DNA of 64,000 nt from 2-02-FULL-55-14 sp964581115 (lineage in GTDB: Bacteria; Bacteroidota; Ignavibacteria; UBA10030). Positions 9,385 to 18,077 of the stretch are shown piece by piece. Both the position numbers and the translations under genes were made by a program. Positions within the stretch are counted from its first letter, which is position 1. Each line of letters starts with the position of its first letter. The stretch lies in NCBI GenBank assembly GCA_964581115.1, contig CAZOMY010000016.1, positions 4,997-68,996 on the forward strand, given 5' to 3'. Below the pieces are notes generated by a model, which ran no database searches, was not told the origin of the DNA, and saw only the letters and a program-made list of their open reading frames with translations.

Positions 9385-10071
9385 ATGGCAGGCGACGACA
9401 TCGGATTCCTACGGAACGTCCCCATCTTTGCCGAGCTCGAGGACAAGGATCTTCTGAAGATCGTCCACCTCGGGACGCGGCAGAAGTACAAGAAGGGGAA
9501 CATCGTGGTCCTGGAGCAGGAGAGCGGTGCTGCCCTGTTCGTCATCATCTCGGGGAAGGTGAAAGTGGTGCGGATGGACGAGGATGGGCGCGAAGTGATC
9601 CTCTCAATGTTCGGCCCGGGCGAGTTCTTCGGTGAAATGTCGCTGCTCGACGGCATGGCACGCTCGGCCAGCGTCGTCGCTACGGTCAAGTCTGAGCTGT
9701 TCATGATCCACCGCCGGGATTTCCTGGAGTTGCTGCACGAGTATCCGACGGTTGCGATCTCCCTCCTGGCCGAACTCGCCATGCGCCTCCGCAAAGCCGA
9801 CATGCAGATCAAGAGCCTGTCGCTCAAGGATGCCGCCGGACGCGTCGCCAACGTGCTCATCATGCTGTCGGACGAGCTGGGGGTCTTCCGCAAGGGCAAG
9901 GTCGAGATCGAAGACATGCCGTTGCAGCAGGACATCGCCAACATGGCCGGAACGTCGCGCGAGACGGTCTCGCGCATGCTCCACCAGTTCATCCGCGACG
10001 GTCAGGTGCAGCTGAAGGGGAACAAGCTCATCATCAACGATTTCGAAGCATTCCGCAAACAACACCTCTGA
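9385..10071 (+). CDS. Crp/Fnr-family transcription regulator
   Basis: A 228-residue regulator when started at ATG 9385 (an alternative ATG at 9346 adds 13 residues). The N-terminal cyclic-nucleotide-binding fold runs from FLRNVPIFAEL through GEFFGEMSLLDGMARSASV, which resembles the phosphate-binding cassette. A dimer helix and a C-terminal winged helix follow, with recognition helix AGTSRETVSRMLHQF. No cysteine cluster of the Fnr oxygen-sensing type is visible, so a cAMP-like or other small-ligand sensor is more likely. It stands alone behind its own promoter candidate. Targets cannot be read from the window. Confidence 0.85.
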   Translation: MAGDDIGFLRNVPIFAELEDKDLLKIVHLGTRQKYKKGNIVVLEQESGAALFVIISGKVKVVRMDEDGREVILSMFGPGEFFGEMSLLDGMARSASVVATVKSELFMIHRRDFLELLHEYPTVAISLLAELAMRLRKADMQIKSLSLKDAAGRVANVLIMLSDELGVFRKGKVEIEDMPLQQDIANMAGTSRETVSRMLHQFIRDGQVQLKGNKLIINDFEAFRKQHL

Positions 10072-10118
10072 GACCTTCTGCGGGGCGGCGACCCGCTCAC
10101 AAGGATGACCGCTGAGCT

Positions 10119-10991
10119 ATGACAGAGACGGAGGAGCGGGCAGAAGGCGCGTCGACCGCGCAAGAACGCGCGGACCTGCACAGCCACACCACCTATTCCG
10201 ACGGAGCTCTCACGCCCGAGCAACTCGTGCGCAAGGCGAAGTCCGTCGGTATCACGACGCTGGCCATCACCGACCACGACAATGTCGGTGCCCTCGCCGA
10301 GGCGTCGGAGTGGGGTCGTTCACTCGGCGTGGACATCATCTCCGGGTTGGAACTCTCCGCCACCCTCGGAGAGAAGGATGTGCACATCCTCGCCTACCTT
10401 TTCGACGCGACCAACGAGCGTCTCCTCGAGTACCTTGAGTTCTTCCGCCGCGAGCGTTTGAAGCGCGCCGAGCGGATGGTGAAGAAGCTCAACCAGTTGA
10501 ACATACCCGTGACCCTCGACGCCGTCCTCGATCACGCCGGCATCGGCTCGGTGGGTCGTCCGCACGTTGCAAGCGCCCTGCTGGCGGGCGGTCACATCGG
10601 AAGCTATCACGAAGCGTTCGACCGCTACATCGGCGTCGGTGCGCCGGCGTATGAAAAGAAGTACCAGGTGAGCCCGCAGGAGGCCGTGCGGCTCGTCGCG
10701 ATGGCGGGCGGAGTTTCCTTCTTCGCGCATCCCGGCAAATACACGACGGAAGCCGACCTCGTCCAGCTCATCAACGTGGGATTGGACGGGATCGAGGTGG
10801 TGCATCCGTCGCATCCCCCTTCGATGCAACAACACTACCGCCGCCTCGCCAACCAGTATTTTCTGCTCGAGAGCGGCGGATCCGATTTTCACGGCGGACG
10901 AAAGAACGACGACACCGTCTTCGGTGCATACACCGTCCCGATGCGGGTCGTCGATGAGATGCGCCGCCGTGTCTTCCGGACCTCCCGGTGA
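10119..10991 (+). CDS. PHP-domain phosphoesterase (TrpH/RNase AM-like)
   Basis: A 290-residue polymerase-and-histidinol-phosphatase domain protein. Metal-binding landmarks are DLHSHTTYSDGALTPEQLV near residues 21-39, ITDHDN, the later FFAHPGKY, and GGSDFHGG near the C-terminus. This layout matches TrpH-like enzymes, which hydrolyse 3',5'-nucleoside bisphosphates or trim the 5' ends of short RNAs; which applies here is not visible. The stop overlaps the GTG start of the lumazine synthase gene, so the two genes are coupled. Confidence 0.82.
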   Translation: MTETEERAEGASTAQERADLHSHTTYSDGALTPEQLVRKAKSVGITTLAITDHDNVGALAEASEWGRSLGVDIISGLELSATLGEKDVHILAYLFDATNERLLEYLEFFRRERLKRAERMVKKLNQLNIPVTLDAVLDHAGIGSVGRPHVASALLAGGHIGSYHEAFDRYIGVGAPAYEKKYQVSPQEAVRLVAMAGGVSFFAHPGKYTTEADLVQLINVGLDGIEVVHPSHPPSMQQHYRRLANQYFLLESGGSDFHGGRKNDDTVFGAYTVPMRVVDEMRRRVFRTSR

Positions 10992-11476
10992 ACCCCCGAA
11001 CGCTTTCACGGACCCTTCGTCCTGTCTCCGCGTCGCGATGGCGCATCGCCGTCGTCGCCAGCCGATTCAATGAGCCGATCACCTCCAGCCTGGCCGACGC
11101 CGCCGTGGAGTGCCTGCGCCGCCATGGTTCGCCCATCGGTCCCGCCGACGTCCTCTGGTGTCCGGGGGCGTTCGAATTGCCGCTGGTCGCCGGGCGGTTG
11201 GCCCGGACCGGCCGGTGGGATGCGATCATTTGTCTTGGTGCGGTGATCCGGGGCGAGACGCCGCACTTCGAGTATGTCTCTTCCGCCAGCGCGCATGGTA
11301 TCCAAGAAGTGGCGCTGCGGTACGGACTTCCCGTCGTCTTCGGCGTCCTGACGACCGAAACGCTCGCCCAAGCGAAGGCCCGGGCCGGCGGCAAGCGCGG
11401 CAACAAAGGCTGGGACGCTGCTCTCACGGCAATTGACATGATCGCGCTGCTGAAACAGATCGGTCGAACGCGATGA
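10988..11476 (+). CDS. ribH: 6,7-dimethyl-8-ribityllumazine synthase
   Basis: A 162-residue enzyme of riboflavin synthesis that joins a ribitylaminouracil with a butanone phosphate. Recognisable segments are ASRFNEPIT, CPGAFELPLVAG, CLGAVIRGETPHFEYV and FGVLTTETLAQA, which line the active site. The start is GTG overlapping the previous stop by four bases; no better ATG exists before the conserved core. The C-terminus overlaps the start of the PorZ-like gene by four bases. Confidence 0.92.
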   Translation: MNPRTLSRTLRPVSASRWRIAVVASRFNEPITSSLADAAVECLRRHGSPIGPADVLWCPGAFELPLVAGRLARTGRWDAIICLGAVIRGETPHFEYVSSASAHGIQEVALRYGLPVVFGVLTTETLAQAKARAGGKRGNKGWDAALTAIDMIALLKQIGRTR

Positions 11477-13755
11477 GGTGGCGTTGGATCATGGCGACAG
11501 AGCTGATCGCGGCCGGGTCCGTGCTGGGTCAGGCGCCTTCGATAGGAACGTGGGAAAGTCATACAAGTCTCGCCGGCGTGAGATCGGTTGTGGGCGTGGG
11601 CGTCGATGCCGTGGCTGCTTCGGGCAACGGCGGCGTCTTCATCCATCATCCGTCGTCCGGACGGATCGATGCCGCCACGAACGTCGATGGCCTGGCATCG
11701 AACGATCTGACCGCCGTGGGGGAAGACGGTCTTGGGGGGCTCTGGGTGGGGAGCACAGACGGCGCCCTGAACCATCGTCCGGCCGGAGCGTCATCGTGGC
11801 GAACGATCGCAGATATCCGCGAGTCGAACCGTCTTCTCAAGGGCATCCAGCGCTTCGTTCCGAAGGGCGATACGCTGTTCATCGTCAGCGAGTTCGGCGT
11901 TTCGGTGTATCGCGTGAGCCGGAGGGAATTCGGCGACACCTACGCGTCGTTCGGGTACACAACTCCGCCGGTCTGCCGGGATGCAGCCGTGGTCGGCGAC
12001 ACGCTTTGGGTGGCGAACGATCAAGGTCTGGCCGCTGCCTGGCTCGGCTCATCGAACCTGTCGGCACCGACGCAGTGGAGGCGATTCTCGACGATCGACG
12101 GCCTTCCGGCGGGTCTCTGCCGGACGCTTGCTGCGATCGGCGACACGCTGGTTGTCGGGACATCGACGGGTGCGGCGGCGAGAACCGGCGGAGCCTTCGT
12201 TGCTCTCCCGTCGATCGGGTCGGTCGCGGCCGTCCGGTTCCGCGCGCAAGGCGGTGTGCTCTACAGCCTGACGAGTGAATCAGGATCACTCGTGGTCAGC
12301 CGGATGCCGCATGTGCTTTCAGCTCGCACGACCGTCGGACCGCCGGTTGTCGGGGCTGTGGACCTGGCGGTCGACGGCCAGTCGGTGGTGTGGGTCGGTA
12401 TCAGCGACGGCGGCATCGCTCATTACTCCGACGGCTTGTGGCGGTCGGTGTTGCCCGACGCACCGGGGACCAACCGATTCGTTGACCTTGCCGTTGAACC
12501 CGACGGGACCCTCTGGGCCGGGACCGGCATCAACGGGGGCGGTCGAGGCATCATGCGCTTCCGTCGCGGATTCTCCGCCGGACGGCGTTGGACGACCTTC
12601 ACCGTCGCTACCGCACCGGCGCTGGCTTTCAACGACTATCATAAAGTGAGTCCGGCTCCCGACGGCACGCTGTGGGCGGGATCGTGGGGATGGGGCGTTG
12701 TTCAGATTCGGGGCGACTCGGTGCTCAGGCGGCTCGACACGAGGTCGATACCCGCGCTATCGCCGACCGAGCCGGTGAATCCCGATTTTGTTGTCGTCGG
12801 AGACGTGGCCTCCGATGCGGAGGGTACGATGTGGATCGTCAACCGAACGGCAGTGGACGGGAACGTCCTTGTTCGCCTCATGAACGATTCCACTGTCGTC
12901 AAGTACCGCAATCTGACGGGAACGGGCGAAGGTCGTTTCACCGCGCTGGCCATCGACCGGAATGGCACGAAGTGGCTGGCCAATTCCGAGCCGAGCGTGC
13001 AGGCGGCGAGCGGCCTGTACTACTTCAATGAATCGATCAGCCTCCCCGGTTCCGTGGGCTCCACCGGCTGGGGGGTCATCACGCAGTCGGAAGGTCTGGC
13101 CAACAACGTCGTCCAGTCGATCGTCGTGGACCTCGAGGGCGATGTGTGGGCCGGCACGGCGCTTGGTGTGACGATCTTCAACGAGCCTTCAAATCCCCGG
13201 ACCCGCCGGAGCACATCGTTCCCGTTGCGGGAGCAATCGATCCAGGCGATCGCCGTCGACGGTGTCAACAACAAATGGGTCGGAACGCGCGAAGGGGCGT
13301 TCGTCGTCAGCCCCGACGGGTCGCAACTGCTGGCGCAATATACGGTCGCCAACACCGGCGGGCGGCTGGTGAGCAACGACGTCCGCTCGATCGCGATCGA
13401 CCAGAACGCGGGCATCGTCTACCTCGGGACTGAATCAGGGCTTTCGGCGCTGTCGATCCCGACCGTTCAGACCGAACGGCAATTCACGACCCTGCTGCTC
13501 GGGCCGAATCCCTTCCCCGTGCCGTCGGAAACGCCGTTGACGATCCGAAGACTCATGCCACAGTCCCGGGTCAAGATCCTGTCGATCTCGGGGGCGCTGG
13601 TGACGGAATTCGATGCGCAGGGAGGAGGGCGTGCTTTCTGGGACGGCAGGGACCGGTCCGGATCGTACGTCGGTAGTGGTACGTATGTGATCGTAGCGTT
13701 CAATGAGAATGGAGAACAGATCACGACGGCGAAGGTGGCCGTGGTAAGGAGGTGA
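11473..13755 (+). CDS. PorZ-like two-propeller secreted protein with type IX-like C-terminal domain
   Basis: A 760-residue protein with a weak signal peptide (to about VLGQAPS). Propeller repeats of the two-component-regulator type follow, such as GLASNDLTAVGEDGLGGLWVG, and recur at intervals of about 50-60 residues. The last 90 residues (from LLLGPNPFP) form a small beta domain like type IX sorting domains, with VKILSISGALV and a closing KVAVVRR. The N-terminal segment IGTWESHTSLAGVRSVV resembles PorZ, the cell-surface component of the type IX secretion machinery. No other T9SS gene is in the window, so the assignment rests on architecture alone. It could instead be a secreted propeller cargo. 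Confidence 0.6.
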   Translation: MRWRWIMATELIAAGSVLGQAPSIGTWESHTSLAGVRSVVGVGVDAVAASGNGGVFIHHPSSGRIDAATNVDGLASNDLTAVGEDGLGGLWVGSTDGALNHRPAGASSWRTIADIRESNRLLKGIQRFVPKGDTLFIVSEFGVSVYRVSRREFGDTYASFGYTTPPVCRDAAVVGDTLWVANDQGLAAAWLGSSNLSAPTQWRRFSTIDGLPAGLCRTLAAIGDTLVVGTSTGAAARTGGAFVALPSIGSVAAVRFRAQGGVLYSLTSESGSLVVSRMPHVLSARTTVGPPVVGAVDLAVDGQSVVWVGISDGGIAHYSDGLWRSVLPDAPGTNRFVDLAVEPDGTLWAGTGINGGGRGIMRFRRGFSAGRRWTTFTVATAPALAFNDYHKVSPAPDGTLWAGSWGWGVVQIRGDSVLRRLDTRSIPALSPTEPVNPDFVVVGDVASDAEGTMWIVNRTAVDGNVLVRLMNDSTVVKYRNLTGTGEGRFTALAIDRNGTKWLANSEPSVQAASGLYYFNESISLPGSVGSTGWGVITQSEGLANNVVQSIVVDLEGDVWAGTALGVTIFNEPSNPRTRRSTSFPLREQSIQAIAVDGVNNKWVGTREGAFVVSPDGSQLLAQYTVANTGGRLVSNDVRSIAIDQNAGIVYLGTESGLSALSIPTVQTERQFTTLLLGPNPFPVPSETPLTIRRLMPQSRVKILSISGALVTEFDAQGGGRAFWDGRDRSGSYVGSGTYVIVAFNENGEQITTAKVAVVRR

Positions 13756-13863
13756 CGAGACCGGAGTCTGTGGACAACGACAAACCGTGATTCGAGGCAG
13801 AAGAGTTGTCATTCCTGAACAACGCGCATTGCGATCTCCATGAGCGGCTGCAGATCGACCCAA

Positions 13864-13870
13864 GGGAGGA
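13864..13870 (+). promoter_or_regulatory. Strong ribosome binding site deciding a GTG start
   Basis: GGGAGGA lies 6 bases before GTG 13877 and settles the start of the DUF3276 gene. It shows that Shine-Dalgarno initiation is used in this genome. Confidence 0.7.
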
Positions 13871-13876
13871 ATCAAC

Positions 13877-14158
13877 GTGGAACCGACGTATAAAGATGAG
13901 ATCTTCACGAAGCGGGTCCGTGCGGGGAAGCGGACGTACTTCTTCGACGTGAAATCGACCAAGTCCGAAAAAGACTTCTACATCACGATCACCGAAAGCA
14001 AGCGGGTGGGGGAGGAGGAGTATGAGAAGCACAAGATCTTCCTGTACAAGGAGGATTTCGACAAGTTCTCGGAGGCGTTGATGGAGACCGTGACGCACGT
14101 CCGCGGACACCTGTTGTCGGGGGTCCAAGTGGACGCTCCGGCGGAGGAGAGGGTGTGA
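13877..14158 (+). CDS. PUR-alpha-like DUF3276 nucleic-acid-binding protein
   Basis: A 93-residue protein beginning at GTG, placed by the strong ribosome binding site at 13864-13870. The segment EIFTKRVRAGKRTYFFDVK followed by KDFYITITESKR, and HKIFLYKEDFDKF further on, matches the PUR fold: one beta-beta-beta-beta-alpha unit that binds single-stranded DNA or RNA. Such proteins are typical of Bacteroidota and relatives. It stands alone, with a 120-base leader and a repeat array beginning at its stop codon. The specific cellular role is not known. Confidence 0.82.
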   Translation: MEPTYKDEIFTKRVRAGKRTYFFDVKSTKSEKDFYITITESKRVGEEEYEKHKIFLYKEDFDKFSEALMETVTHVRGHLLSGVQVDAPAEERV

Positions 14159-14201
14159 GGATGGGGGAGTGAGGATGGAAGATTGAGGATTGAGGATCCT
14201 C
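14153..14201 (+). repeat. Degenerate period-7 array, GATTGAG type
   Basis: Seven consecutive 7-base units start inside the last codons of the DUF3276 gene and run into the spacer. The best units are two identical GATTGAG copies at 14181-14194; the others keep the GA.....G pattern. The phase is kept without gaps. Confidence 0.7.
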
Positions 14202-14304
14202 ACCTGAAACCGGCATCATCAAGGGGCTCGGGCCGTGAAGGTCTGGGCCTCATTGTTGAAAGGGGGGCTCGGCGAATGACCGGGACGCAGTTCGATCCTG
14301 ATCC

Positions 14305-14333
14305 TTGACTCCCCATCGGATTTTCGTTATCTT
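14305..14333 (+). promoter_or_regulatory. Candidate promoter of the yceD-rpmF-fab cluster
   Basis: TTGACT at 14305-14310 and TATCTT at 14328-14333 have a 17-base spacer. Predicted initiation near 14340 gives a leader of about 27 bases to ATG 14367. A T-rich stretch follows the -10 element. Confidence 0.55.
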
Positions 14334-14366
14334 TCTTTGATTTTTTCTAGTTTTTCGAGGGTCCGA

Positions 14367-14876
14367 ATGGCCGTGATGCAGGTCAATATTGCGCGTCTGT
14401 CGGAAGGCAGGCACACGCATCAATTTCGCGTCGCCCCGGCCGACCTTGGGCTCGGCGAAAACTATGTCGGCGACGTCGTCGTCGACGCCACGCTGGACCG
14501 GACAGGACGCCAGATCATCCTCCTGGCCTGGTTCCAAGCCACAGGGAAGTTTACATGCGACCGGTGTCTGGAACCGTTCGCCTCATCGCTTGCAGGCCAC
14601 TACCGGATCCTGTACGTCCCCGAGGGGACGTCGATCCCGACCGAGGCGGTCGATGGTGAGGTTCAGACCGTGCCGGCCGAAGCTCAAGTGATCACCCTGG
14701 ATGAGGATGTCCGGCAGTATGTCGAGTTGGCCGTTCCGTCGAAACTGCTGTGCCGGGACGATTGTCAGGGCTTGTGTCCACGGTGTGGCAAGAACTGGAA
14801 CACCGGCCGCTGTGCGTGCGACCAGCAGGAATCGGACCCGCGCTGGGATGCGCTGAAAAAGTTGACGAATTCCTAG
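14367..14876 (+). CDS. YceD family (DUF177) protein
   Basis: A 169-residue protein started at ATG 14367, after the promoter candidate; the upstream in-frame codon at 14337 would lie at the transcription start. CDRCLEPF in the middle and CRDDCQGLCPRCGKNW near the C-terminus provide two cysteine groups that probably bind zinc. The family is almost always encoded directly before rpmF, as here (12 bases), and in E. coli and plants it affects 23S rRNA accumulation. Confidence 0.85.
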   Translation: MAVMQVNIARLSEGRHTHQFRVAPADLGLGENYVGDVVVDATLDRTGRQIILLAWFQATGKFTCDRCLEPFASSLAGHYRILYVPEGTSIPTEAVDGEVQTVPAEAQVITLDEDVRQYVELAVPSKLLCRDDCQGLCPRCGKNWNTGRCACDQQESDPRWDALKKLTNS

Positions 14877-14888
14877 AGGAGTTGCTCC

Positions 14889-15071
14889 ATGCCGAACCCC
14901 AAACGCCGTCATTCCAAGACTCGCGGTCGCAAGCGTCGGACGCACTACAAGGCGTCAACGCCGACCACGCAGGAATGTCCGAACTGCCACGAGCCCAAGC
15001 TTCAGCATCGCGCGTGCCCGAATTGCGGCCACTACAACGGCCGCGTCGTCACGTCCCCCAAGGAATCCTGA
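14889..15071 (+). CDS. rpmF: 50S ribosomal protein L32
   Basis: A 60-residue basic protein beginning MPNPKRRHSKTR, the typical L32 opening, with two CPNC zinc-knuckle pairs (ECPNCHE and ACPNCGHY). An AGAGGAG Shine-Dalgarno sequence at 14875-14881 precedes the ATG. It sits between yceD and plsX, the usual bacterial order that couples ribosome and lipid synthesis. All four cysteines are present, so this is the zinc-containing form. Confidence 0.96.
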   Translation: MPNPKRRHSKTRGRKRRTHYKASTPTTQECPNCHEPKLQHRACPNCGHYNGRVVTSPKES

Positions 15072-15109
15072 CGTCCCGACCGAGCTGACGCACACCTTCG
15101 GTCGTCTGC

Positions 15110-16138
15110 ATGCCATCCAACACACGCATCCGTGTCGCTCTCGATGCCATGGGGGGCGACCATGCCCCCGGGCATGAGATCGACGGGGCTTTGGCGGCGA
15201 TCCGCGAAGCTTCGGACCGGCTGGAGCTGATCCTCGTCGGCGATGAGGCCGGCCTTCGTGCGCTGTGGACCTCCCGAGGCGGCGATGTGTCATCCGTCCG
15301 GTTCGTCCATGCCGAGCAGGTCATCACGATGGAAGACAAGCCCACGGCCGCCTTGAAGGAGAAGCGCAACTCTTCACTGGCCGTCGGTATGCGGTTCCAT
15401 CAGGAAGGTCACGCCGATGCGTTCGTCAGCGCGGGCAATACCGGGGCCGTCCTATCGGCGGCAACATTGATCCTGGGACGCGTCAAGGGGGTCAGCCGCC
15501 CGACGATCGGGACCTTCATTCCGGCAGAGCGGGGCGAGTGTCTGCTCCTCGACGCGGGCACCAACGTGGACTGCCGCGCGCAGCATCTGTATGAGTTCGG
15601 GATCATGGGCAGCATCTACTTCCAGCGCGTTGCAGGGAAAGACCGTCCGACCGTCGCATTGCTGAATGTGGGAGAGGAGCGCCAGAAGGGGACGGAGGTC
15701 GTTCTCGAAGCATACAGAATGCTCGAAGCCAGTTCGGTGAACTTTGTCGGCAACGTCGAAGGGCGGGACATCTTGAAGGCGAAGGCCGACGTCGTCGTCT
15801 GCGACGGTTTCACGGGCAACATCGTCCTGAAGTTCGGCGAAAGCGTTCCGTCGTTCCTCAAGGCGATGTTGCGGCAGGCGGCCGACCGAAGCCTGCTCGA
15901 CAAGCTTGTCATCGGTCTGGCCCGCGGAGCCATGCGCCGAGCGCTCGGCATCCTCGACCCGAATCTGCACGGCGGCGTGCCCGTGTTGGGCGTGAACGGC
16001 GTGGCGATCATTGGACACGGGAGCGCCAGTCCGGTCGGCATCAAGAACATGATCCTGCGGGCGGTGGAGGTCGCGCAGAGCGGTCTCCATCGGCACATTG
16101 CAGCGGCACTCGAATCACCCTCCCCTTCCGTGTCCTGA
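15110..16138 (+). CDS. plsX: Phosphate acyltransferase PlsX
   Basis: A 342-residue enzyme that makes acyl-phosphate from acyl-ACP for phospholipid synthesis. The N-terminus IRVALDAMGGDHAPGHEIDG, the central AGNTGAVLSAA and the later VVCDGFTGNIVLK are diagnostic. Length fits the family norm of 330-345. It is followed 9 bases later by fabH, which suggests joint transcription from the promoter before yceD. Confidence 0.95.
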   Translation: MPSNTRIRVALDAMGGDHAPGHEIDGALAAIREASDRLELILVGDEAGLRALWTSRGGDVSSVRFVHAEQVITMEDKPTAALKEKRNSSLAVGMRFHQEGHADAFVSAGNTGAVLSAATLILGRVKGVSRPTIGTFIPAERGECLLLDAGTNVDCRAQHLYEFGIMGSIYFQRVAGKDRPTVALLNVGEERQKGTEVVLEAYRMLEASSVNFVGNVEGRDILKAKADVVVCDGFTGNIVLKFGESVPSFLKAMLRQAADRSLLDKLVIGLARGAMRRALGILDPNLHGGVPVLGVNGVAIIGHGSASPVGIKNMILRAVEVAQSGLHRHIAAALESPSPSVS

Positions 16139-16147
16139 GGTCTCCGC

Positions 16148-17152
16148 ATGTCTGTCACACGAGCCACCATCACCGCCGTCGGGCATTACACGCCTCCGAA
16201 GGTCCTGTCCAACTTCGACCTGGAAAAGCTCGTCGACACGAACGACGAGTGGATCCGCACGCGCACCGGCATCTCCGAGCGCCGCATCATGGAGCAGGGT
16301 GCCACGTCCGACATGGCGGTCCTGGCCGTCAGGAACATGGCCGAGCGCTTCAACGTGAACCTGAGCGAGGTCGAGGTCATCATTCTCGCCACCGTCACGC
16401 CCGACATGTTCTTCCCGGCGACGGCCGTGCTTGTCGGCCACAAACTCGGCATGAAGCAGGCGTGGGGCTTTGACATTTCGGCGGCGTGCTCGGGCTTCCT
16501 GTATGCGTTGGCGACGGGCGCCAAGTTCATCGAGAGCGGAGCGAACAAGAAGGTGCTCGTCATCGGCGCCGACAAGATGAGCGCCATCATCGACTATACC
16601 GACCGGAACACCTGCATCCTTTTTGGCGACGCCGCGGCCTGCGTTCTGTTGGAGCCGTCGGATGACCCGAGCTACGGACTGCTCGACCACCGCTTGTATA
16701 GCGACGGCGCGGGCGGAGAGTTTCTCCATATGAAGGCCGGCGGCAGTCTCAACCCGGCCAGCCACGAGACGGTCGACAAGCGCATGCACTTCATCTACCA
16801 GGACGGCAAGAACGTCTTCAAGCTGGCCGTCAAGGGGATGGCCGACGTATCGGTGGAGGTGATGGAACGGAACGGTCTGAAGGGCGACGACGTCGCCTGG
16901 CTCGTGCCGCATCAGGCGAACCTGCGGATCATCGACGCGACGGCCGAGCGCATGGGCATCGACCGAAGCAAGGTCATGATCAACATCGACAAGTATGGTA
17001 ATACGACGGCCGCGACCATCCCGCTCTGCCTTTCGGAGTGGCATGCGTCCGGTCAGCTCCAGCGCGGCCAGAACATCGTCATGGCCGCTTTCGGAGCCGG
17101 CTACACCTGGGGTGCGGCGCTGATGAAGTGGTCGCTTGCAACGAAGGCGTGA
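16148..17152 (+). CDS. fabH: 3-oxoacyl-ACP synthase III
   Basis: A 334-residue initiating condensing enzyme that joins acetyl-CoA (or a branched starter) with malonyl-ACP. The catalytic triad is visible: cysteine in DISAACSGFLYAL near residue 113, histidine in VPHQANLRI, and asparagine in YGNTTAATIP. The conserved NDEWIRTRTGI opening is present. The starter preference (straight or branched) cannot be read from the sequence alone. Confidence 0.95.
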   Translation: MSVTRATITAVGHYTPPKVLSNFDLEKLVDTNDEWIRTRTGISERRIMEQGATSDMAVLAVRNMAERFNVNLSEVEVIILATVTPDMFFPATAVLVGHKLGMKQAWGFDISAACSGFLYALATGAKFIESGANKKVLVIGADKMSAIIDYTDRNTCILFGDAAACVLLEPSDDPSYGLLDHRLYSDGAGGEFLHMKAGGSLNPASHETVDKRMHFIYQDGKNVFKLAVKGMADVSVEVMERNGLKGDDVAWLVPHQANLRIIDATAERMGIDRSKVMINIDKYGNTTAATIPLCLSEWHASGQLQRGQNIVMAAFGAGYTWGAALMKWSLATKA

Positions 17153-17163
17153 CGGCTGCTGCA

Positions 17164-18075
17164 ATGGGCAAGCGCGCGTTCATCTTTCCGGGACAGGGAT
17201 CGCAATACGTCGGCATGGGCAGGGACCTGGCCGCGTCGCTCCCTGCGGCGAAGAGGCTGTTCGAGCAGGCCGACGAGGTGCTTGGCGTGCCGCTCAGCCG
17301 GGTCTGCTTTGAAGGTCCCGAAGAGGAATTACGTCAGACGAAGAACACGCAGCCGGCGATCTACCTGCACAGCCTGGCGGTCGCCGCCGTGCTGTCCGAT
17401 GGTCGCGCGGACATGGCCGCCGGTCATTCGCTCGGCGAGTATTCGGCGCTCGTATTCGCGGGCGCCCTTTCGTTCGAGGCGGGACTGAATCTCGTGCGGT
17501 TGCGCGGCGAACTGATGCATCAGGCCGGTATCGAGCAGCCGGGCACGATGGCAGCGGTGATCGGGCTCGAAGGCGAGGCGGTTGCGGAGGTCTGCGCAGC
17601 CGCCGCATCGGCGGGGATCGTCCAGCCGGCCAACTACAACTCTCCCGGCCAGGTGGTCATCTCGGGATCGGTCGAGGGGGTGCGGGCGGCGATGGAGGTG
17701 GCGAAGCAGAAGGGGGCCAAGATGGTCAAAGAGCTCTCCGTGAGCGGAGCCTTCCATTCACCGTTGATGGCTCCGGCGAGAGCCGGGCTTGAGCGGGCGT
17801 TGGCTTCGGCGGAGATCCGCGACGCGCGCATTCCGGTGTATGCGAATGTGACGGCAGAGCCGGTGCAGGACGCAGGGTCGATACGGCGTCTGTTGCTTGA
17901 ACAGCTGACGATGCCGGTCCGATGGGAGCAGAGCGTGGCCCGCATGGCGGCGGATGGCGCGACGGAATTCGTGGAGCTCGGACCGGGCAAGGTGCTGCAG
18001 GGGCTTGTGAAGCGCATCGTGTCGGGAGCGGCCACCCGCGGCTTCGACACTCTCAAGGACCTTTCGGGATCGTGA
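17164..18075 (+). CDS. fabD: Malonyl-CoA:ACP malonyltransferase
   Basis: A 303-residue acyltransferase. FIFPGQGSQYVGMG marks the N-terminus, the nucleophile serine is in AGHSLGEYSAL, and the partner histidine lies in SGAFHSPLM. ATG 17164 is chosen because the conserved start follows at once; an upstream in-frame reading from 17038 lies within fabH. It supplies malonyl-ACP to FabH and FabF in the same cluster. Confidence 0.95.
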   Translation: MGKRAFIFPGQGSQYVGMGRDLAASLPAAKRLFEQADEVLGVPLSRVCFEGPEEELRQTKNTQPAIYLHSLAVAAVLSDGRADMAAGHSLGEYSALVFAGALSFEAGLNLVRLRGELMHQAGIEQPGTMAAVIGLEGEAVAEVCAAAASAGIVQPANYNSPGQVVISGSVEGVRAAMEVAKQKGAKMVKELSVSGAFHSPLMAPARAGLERALASAEIRDARIPVYANVTAEPVQDAGSIRRLLLEQLTMPVRWEQSVARMAADGATEFVELGPGKVLQGLVKRIVSGAATRGFDTLKDLSGS

Positions 18076-18077
18076 TC

